From Trichopria drosophilae (Eukaryota; Arthropoda; Insecta; Hymenoptera; Diapriidae), in assembly GCA_030407085.1 (NCBI GenBank), contig CM059583.1:22728001-22792000 (forward strand): a DNA stretch of 64,000 nucleotides. The letters run 5' to 3'. The position numbers were made by a program, and so were the translations under genes. Of the stretch, positions 58,485-64,000 are shown one piece after another. The notes below the pieces were generated by a model, which was given only the letters and a program-made list of their open reading frames with translations, had not been told where the DNA came from and ran no database searches. Position 1 is the stretch's first letter; each line of letters starts with the position of its first letter.

Positions 58485-59800
58485 ACTAAGAAACTTAAAA
58501 ACTAAATACGATAATTGAGATATGAGCAAATGGTTTTGTTCTTTGAGAGCTACTTCAGCGTCCGTTCCTTCATATTGTAATGTATTACTTTTATTTCATA
58601 TTATAGTCTTTAGTAATATATATATCAATTAAATAATTACTTTAATGAAACTTGCAATTATAAAAACGAGTACTACAAATAGGAAATATGTCGTTATTAT
58701 TATTTTTGAAATAGACATTTAAAAACAGTAGATAAAACTTATAAATTTGTTTTAACACAAAATGAAATATGATACTCGAATTTATTTGCTCGTGAACGAA
58801 AAATACATTTCGTTTATATTTATACTTGTGTCTTAAAAACATTAGTCGCCTAAACTTCATTTTCAAAAGGACAACTAAACGATTTGAAAAATAAGCTTTT
58901 CTGGCACTACATTGATCACGAACAGTTAAAGAAACATAAACATTGCGAAACAAACTGTTGCAGCGTATGTTGCTAAAAATCATGAAAAAACACATAAGAA
59001 ATTTAACGTCCTCATAAATTTACAGAGATTATAATTTTGCTTTGCAGACAAGGATGGAAATGACGGTATCTAGGATCTAAGATAACTTGCGCCAATCATT
59101 TCAACCCTCCTGATTTGTTTCAAGATCAGCCGACGACACCACAGCAGAAACGAAAAAATCGGGAAAAATTACTCGGTAAGCGAAAATTGTAATAAGTAAT
59201 AAATAATAACGTGTATTAACAGTTGAAATAAACCTGGATGTTTGAGACCGTAAATGTAGAATCCATAATAACAAACTGTCTTGGAATATTCCGTCTTGTT
59301 CATCATTTTGAAAATATTGCAACTGCCACATAATACATTTAATAACAATTTCAGTTAGTAACAATGACATTATCCTAATAATAATTACTTTCAATGGGGG
59401 GACAACTTTTGAAAATTGAAGCTAGATTACTACACATTTTAAAGAACCTGCTTCGTCCTGTAGAAATAGCTGACAAAGACCAAGCACGCATATATGTAAA
59501 GCAAACGAAACTCACTACATGCTGTCGTATTGAAAAATATGTGCTTTTAATTGCCGTTACATTTCAGTGAGCCAACAAGTCTAGTTTTTAAAATAATTTA
59601 ATCATATACTGGGCCAATTGAAATTAACGTAATTAGGACGCTGTCCAATTCATGAGATCGAGGTTTTGAAAAATATAAATCGTAATAATGTATTTTAACT
59701 AGAAATTTTTTACTGGACTCAACCATTATTTCGTTCTATTATGATACACAAGTGTTAAAATAATACCAAAATAATTTTCATTTCAATACTATAAAATAAG
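58485..59800. other. AT-rich stretch, one possible splice acceptor
   Basis: TTTTGCTTTGCAG at about 59036-59048 resembles an acceptor but is followed by short frames only. No gene can be supported. Confidence 0.35.
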
Positions 59801-59814
59801 TGCTGTTACTCGGT

Positions 59815-60170
59815 GATGTCTTTTTGCAGCTCATGTACTCGGATGGGCGCGCCAACTGTCGAGGAAGATGTTTATGATATTTTTAACGGCATTTCCTCTC
59901 CGATAACGAGGACTCTGGCAGGTTTTAGCAGCCCCTGATTTCAGAGTCAGGTATGTAAAAATAAAATCTACTACCATTTTTCAAAATAAGTATTGATGCT
60001 TGGTGGTGTCTTTTTGCAGCCCTTCTATCTAGTTCATAGTCGCATTAGTGGAGGAAGACTGATAAATTTGCTTATCCTGGCCTGGAGCGAATTCAGAAAG
60101 GCTCTCAATATTTTAGTTTGCGCCAAGCATGTGTGGGAGCACCGACTCTAATTTTCCAAGTGTGCAATAT
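59815..60170 (+). other. duplicated acceptor-exon-like segments
   Basis: Two related segments, GTGATGTCTTTTTGCAGCTC (about 59815) and GTGGTGTCTTTTTGCAGCCC (about 60005), lie 190 bp apart. Each has a good acceptor followed by an open stretch of 35-42 codons. The first has a donor-like CAGAGTCAG/GTATGT at about 59950. Together with 58311-58484 they may be relics of a multi-exon gene. The product is unknown. Confidence 0.25.
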
Positions 60171-60639
60171 TTCAAGGAAACATTCGACTTACAAATATCC
60201 CTGTCCTGAGTGGCAGAAGGCACAGTAGATCCATAACTTCGCCAAAATTGCAATTATGCTCCACATTTCCATCGTCAATTTCTTCATAATTTTTTTAAGG
60301 GTTCTGAAAATGGCCGAATATACGGCCTTTCTATTCATCAAAATTGTAATTAGGATCCAGTTTAGAACTTATCATGAAACCGCAATGTCTGAACGACATG
60401 AAAACATTAATCGCTGTAATGTAAATTAGTAAGGAATTTTTAAAGGGATCTTAAAATTTGTTCGAATGATTTTTGTGCTTGAATGCTTATACAATATCAA
60501 ATATAAGGCTCTGCAATTCGTTAACATTGAAATTTAACAGTAATTTTTAAATTGTAATACATCTACGGTATATGGTAGACGTGATAACTTCAAGCGTCGT
60601 AGACTGAAATTTTTCGAAATGTTTTAATGAACCCTGCAA

Positions 60640-60850
60640 TAATTTAGAAATGTTTTAATGCATAAGTACGTTTGTGATATTGTAATGGGCCAGAAACATG
60701 TTTACATTGTAATCCAACATCAATTAGTAATATGTGATGCGTCTCAGGTGCATGAGAGTCGTGGTAATTGTAATCGTCGGAAACTAAATTTGGTAGAAAT
60801 TTTGTAAAGGCTCCTATGATTAATCTAAATTGTTTTAAAGCACAAGAGAG

Positions 60851-60903
<53 letters not shown>

Positions 60904-61345
60904 TAGTGTAAAAGGCCTCGAAATTTATTAAAATAGTAATTAAGCAACAATTTATAATGTGTAATTTGTCCACAGTGCCGGAGAGTTGTGCTTACTTCGA
61001 TCGAGCCAATCCATTTCAATACATTTTCGATTGCTGGGCTGCAATGAGTTACAATTGTTTTAATGCACAAGTATGTTTGTGGTATTGTAAGGGCCATATT
61101 GTTTGAATTATAATCCAATATCAATTATTAATGTGTAATGTGTCTCCGGTGCCTGTGAGTAATGGTAACTGTAATCGTCGTAAACTTCATTTGCTAGAAA
61201 TTTTGAAAGAGCCCCAATGATTATTTTGTATTGTTTTAATGCACAAGTGTGTGTGTGATAATGTAAAAGGCCTCGAAATTGATTAAAATAATGATTAAGC
61301 TACAGTTTACAATTTGCAATACGTCTACGGTGCCTGAGAGTCGTT
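60640..61345 (+). repeat. diverged dimeric tandem repeat, period about 403 bp
   Basis: A GTTTTAATGCACAAG-type anchor occurs at about 60653, 60833, 61057 and 61236. Units alternate 180 and 224 bp, so the higher-order period is 403-404 bp. Shared text includes TAATCGTCG, AAAGGCCTCGAAATT and ACGGTGCC. One unit contains the microsatellite. Confidence 0.75.
60845..60902 (+). repeat. (GA)n(TG)25 microsatellite
   Basis: GAGAGAGAG is followed by about 25 uninterrupted TG units to 60902. The equivalent place in the sister repeat (about 61244) has only GTGTGTGTG, so expansion is local. Histidine/threonine-rich frames on the minus strand here are artefacts. Confidence 0.97.
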
Positions 61346-62186
61346 AATGTAAATTTGTAACATTTTTTAAGGGTTGCTATGTATTTTAAGAGTATAATGG
61401 AATAAAATATTTTATTATAATAAACTATTCAATATATTTCATTTTTTATACATTTAATAAATTCAATTATTTATACATGTAAAGACCCATCTCCATTTAT
61501 TGTGATATTTGTTTGTAAGTATAAGTTAGGTATTTATTTATAAGTACATACAGAAAGAAACCAAACGAAAATGATTGTTGCATAATGAACAATTCGCAAT
61601 AATCAATATAAATTAAAAATGAAAATTAAATTATCAATAATGCTTATAAGCGTCATTAAATAATAACTTGAAAACAAATTTTTGTTTGTATGGGCATAAA
61701 AATCTTGTGGGACGTAATTAATGAAAATGTTGGAAGAGTATCAGAATATTTCATTAATGATACAATAACCTATTATAGGAAAATTAATTTTATGGTTCTA
61801 CTTATCTATTTATTATGTTCTATTATTATTTCCATAATTGACATACATATACAAATTCTATTTTTAAGAATCACGGGATGAATCAATTTTGGCCATCAAA
61901 CGCCAGATGGCCAGTTTTCGATTTTATCGATTTCTTATATTTTATGCAAGTGGCATTGATCACCTGTAATATAACTATATAAGCAACAATTTTCATTTTA
62001 TATTGTACATGTGTCTTAATCGATTGCAAGTAAGCAATCGATAACTACAGTTGGTAGTGTTGGGAATCGATGACAAAGTGCCGTGTACCAACTACTTAAA
62101 AGATAATATTTTAGCCAGCTTTAGGAACGTCTGGTAATTTTTTTCCCTCTTCCGCGATTTAGTTCCGCCACCAAGTGCTAGAGGCG
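61346..62186. other. AT-rich stretch without a gene
   Basis: A 9-bp palindrome (ATCGATTGC AAGTAA GCAATCGAT) lies at about 62018-62041. The end (CCGCCACCAAGTGCTAGAGG) is less AT-rich and borders the satellite piece. No gene is supported. Confidence 0.5.
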
Positions 62187-62505
62187 CTTACATGACAACT
62201 GACAGATTTTTAACGATAATAGGTTCAGAAGTTGTATTTTTTTTTTCTGGTAATCTTTATATTACCGTCTACGGACCTGTCTACGAAAACTTTCAAATTC
62301 TAAATATAATGGGATAAGAAGGCTTTTTCCTTTTTTTTCTAGTAATCTTTATATTACCGTCTACGGACATGTCTACGATAGTTGAGATTATGACTCGGCA
62401 ATTTGAATATAAGCTTGCACGACTCTTCGCTAGTATGGAATACTTCGATGAAAGAAGCAAAGTAAAAACGAATGCCTCTTCTTGAAACAATACTGATGGC
62501 ACTCT
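62187..62505 (-). repeat. inverted satellite fragment
   Basis: From CTTACATGACAACTGACAG onward, this is the reverse complement of a 371-bp satellite monomer and includes both internal subrepeats. It runs to GATGGCACTCT, where it meets the second C15A tract. It carries the GACATGTCTACGATAG and GAATGCCTCTTCTTG variants seen in the main array (e.g. the monomer at 15526). About 320 bp of the monomer is present. Confidence 0.96.
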
Positions 62506-63004
62506 CCCCCCACCCCCCCCCCCCCCCACCCCCCCCCCCCCCCACCCCCCCCCCCCCCCACCCCCCCCCCCCCCCACCCCCCCCCCCCCCCACCCCCCCC
62601 CCCCCCCACCCCCCCCCCCCCCCACCCCCCCCCCCCCCCACCCCCCCCCCCCCCCACCCCCCCCCCCCCCCACCCCCCCCCCCCCCCACCCCCCCCCCCC
62701 CCCACCCCCCCCCCCCCCCACCCCCCCCCCCCCCCACCCCCCCCCCCCCCCACCCCCCCCCCCCCCCACCCCCCCCCCCCCCCACCCCCCCCCCCCCCCA
62801 CCCCCCCCCCCCCCCACCCCCCCCCCCCCCCACCCCCCCCCCCCCCCACCCCCCCCCCCCCCCACCCCCCCCCCCCCCCACCCCCCCCCCCCCCCACCCC
62901 CCCCCCCCCCCACCCCCCCCCCCCCCCACCCCCCCCCCCCCCCACCCCCCCCCCCCCCCACCCCCCCCCCCCCCCACCCCCCCCCCCCCCCACCCCCCCC
63001 CCCC
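62506..63004. repeat. second perfect (C15A)n tract, 499 bp
   Basis: The period is 16 bp with A at 62512, 62528 and so on to 62992, no deviation and a length of 499 bp, identical in unit and length to 24807-25305. It starts inside a satellite monomer and ends at unrelated ATTTGCAATG. See the first tract for interpretation. Confidence 0.9.
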
Positions 63005-63086
63005 ATTTGCAATGTATTTTTCTGGTGAAGTAAATACTGTCATGCAAAGTAAACAGATATGATAGTAACATTCCACATATACTTAC

Positions 63087-63135
63087 GTTTCTTTTACTTG
63101 GCTCATCAGAATATGTATTGACCCAATATTTAGGT
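63087..63135 (-). other. possible third exon of the DDE-type gene
   Basis: GAGCCAAGTAAAAGAAAC/GTAAGTATATG supplies a good donor at 63086/63087. The reading before it (WVNTYSDEPSKRN) is open for about 16 codons, but I find no clear acceptor in phase. Confidence 0.3.
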
Positions 63136-63195
63136 AATTACTTTAAATAATTACGTCACTAAACAATGTGCATATGAAAAATCTGTTGTACTTAC

Positions 63196-63973
63196 GTTTA
63201 AACTGATTGTTGGTTCTGATAATACGTTTGCAGAGTTTATTTCGGTGTCACCTTGCTCGAACTATGAAATGAGAATTAAATGAAATGAGATAAAATGAGT
63301 ACTACAATATTAAAGTTATCGTATGCAACGTTTGTTGTACATAACGTTTACTTACCCCAAGCATTTCTGTGATTGAATCAACGATGTCTTGTGGCATGTC
63401 ATCGTGAAATAGTCTCCTCTTACATTCAGAAAAATTTTCGCCCAAATCGTCTAGAAGACATATTGAGAATTCAGCTAGACGATCCTTATCACCATCGATC
63501 AGGTCGGTGTCGTTTGAAACAACTAAATGCGCTATATTCGGATTTTTAGTTATGCAGCGCTCATAATCGTTTCGAATCATAGCTTCCACATGTTCACACG
63601 TTTTCTTCCAAACTTCCGGGGTAATAGTTTGAAGAGCCTGCTCCCAGACTTTCAAACTCTCTTCATCCGAGTAACTATGGCCCAAACCGACATGTTTGTC
63701 GTAAAATCTTTTCGCAATTCCCCAAATCATCTCGATGGGGTTGTAGTGGCAGTGATAAGGCGGCAAGCGAAGAATTTTATGACCGGTATTTTCTAATACC
63801 GTTTCCAAAAAGTATCTTGTCGGCTTACGATTTAGTCTGCAAATTTTCAAAAGCTCTTTATTCGTCGCAGTTACAGGAAAACTTAGTCCGTTGGAAGCCA
63901 ACCAAAATTGTAATTCGTACTTTGTCCACTTGGTGGTCCGCTTATACGCAACATATATCTCGTATATTTCCAA
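63196..63973 (-). CDS. C-terminal part of a spliced DDE-type transposase
   Basis: The main minus-strand exon (63356-63973) encodes a DDE_3/Tc1-IS630-like endonuclease end: a KYELQFWLASNGLSFP segment, ELLKICRLNRKPTRYFLE, then LRLPPYHCHYNPIEMIWG with the catalytic glutamate (HYNPIE). A helical stretch follows (WKKTCEHVEAMIRNDYERC) and an acidic tail. The first two catalytic aspartates are upstream and not seen. It ends at GGG/GTAAGT (63355/63356), not at the later stop. A phase-0 exon at 63196-63261 (22 codons, FEQGDTEINSANVL...) has acceptor TTTCATAG and donor AAC/GTAAGT. A further donor-bordered segment ends at 63087. The frame at 63973 opens without ATG just after a stop, so the true start is upstream, possibly beyond the window. 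Domesticated gene or transposon copy are both possible. Confidence 0.7.
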
Positions 63974-64000
63974 TTAATATTTCAGGATATATCTTTTTGG

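Noticed and set aside
60644..61124. Histidine/threonine-repeat proteins
   Set aside because: They are generated by the (TG)25 microsatellite.
62293..63076. Glycine-rich ORFs fused to satellite peptides
   Set aside because: Same cause as at 24.7 kb: C15A tract plus inverted satellite.

Overview
The window looks like transposon- and satellite-rich heterochromatin from an arthropod, most likely an insect. A hymenopteran is possible but not proven. The evidence is the eukaryotic repeat content: a 371-bp satellite, two Ty3/gypsy elements, P-element, Tigger and other DDE transposase genes, MITEs and foldback elements, tRNA-derived repeats, GT-AG splice sites and AATAAA signals. I see no rRNA genes, CRISPR arrays or bacterial operons, and no clearly intact host gene.

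Layout. 1-24806: tandem satellite, about 66 full monomers, cut off mid-monomer. 24807-25305: a perfect (C15A)n tract of 499 bp, probably an assembly artefact. 25314-25880: one arm of a 567-bp inverted repeat whose partner is at 41233-41799. 26620-31712: a rearranged Ty3/gypsy element (A). Its pol lies mainly on the minus strand. Its protease start lies inverted on the plus strand, and a polyadenylated, virus-phosphoprotein-like ORF sits exactly between the two halves. 32521-34840: nested foldback/MITE copies. 36609-37010: a small three-exon gene model on the minus strand. 37603-42070: a large palindromic element with nested inverted repeats, a MITE inserted in one arm and a candidate two-exon micropeptide gene. 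43056-48661: a nearly complete LTR retrotransposon (B) with 267-bp LTRs and an AATT target duplication, nested in a tRNA-Leu-derived SINE. 49101-53190: short tandem repeats, foldbacks, a cluster of nuclear-receptor-like motifs and a Tigger-type element with TA target duplication. 54021-54181: a piggyBac-like MITE. 54681-56785: a P-element (THAP9-type) transposase lacking its THAP domain and broken by one stop codon. 58311-61330: possible exon relics and a diverged dimeric repeat with a (TG)n microsatellite. 62187-63004: an inverted satellite piece running into a second 499-bp (C15A)n tract. 63196-63973: the C-terminal part of a spliced DDE-type transposase.

Almost all recognisable proteins belong to mobile elements at various stages of decay. 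The main points of interest are the chimeric viral-like/gypsy locus, the two equal-length C15A tracts that both adjoin satellite, the palindromic element carrying a possible gene, and the nearly intact P-type transposase.
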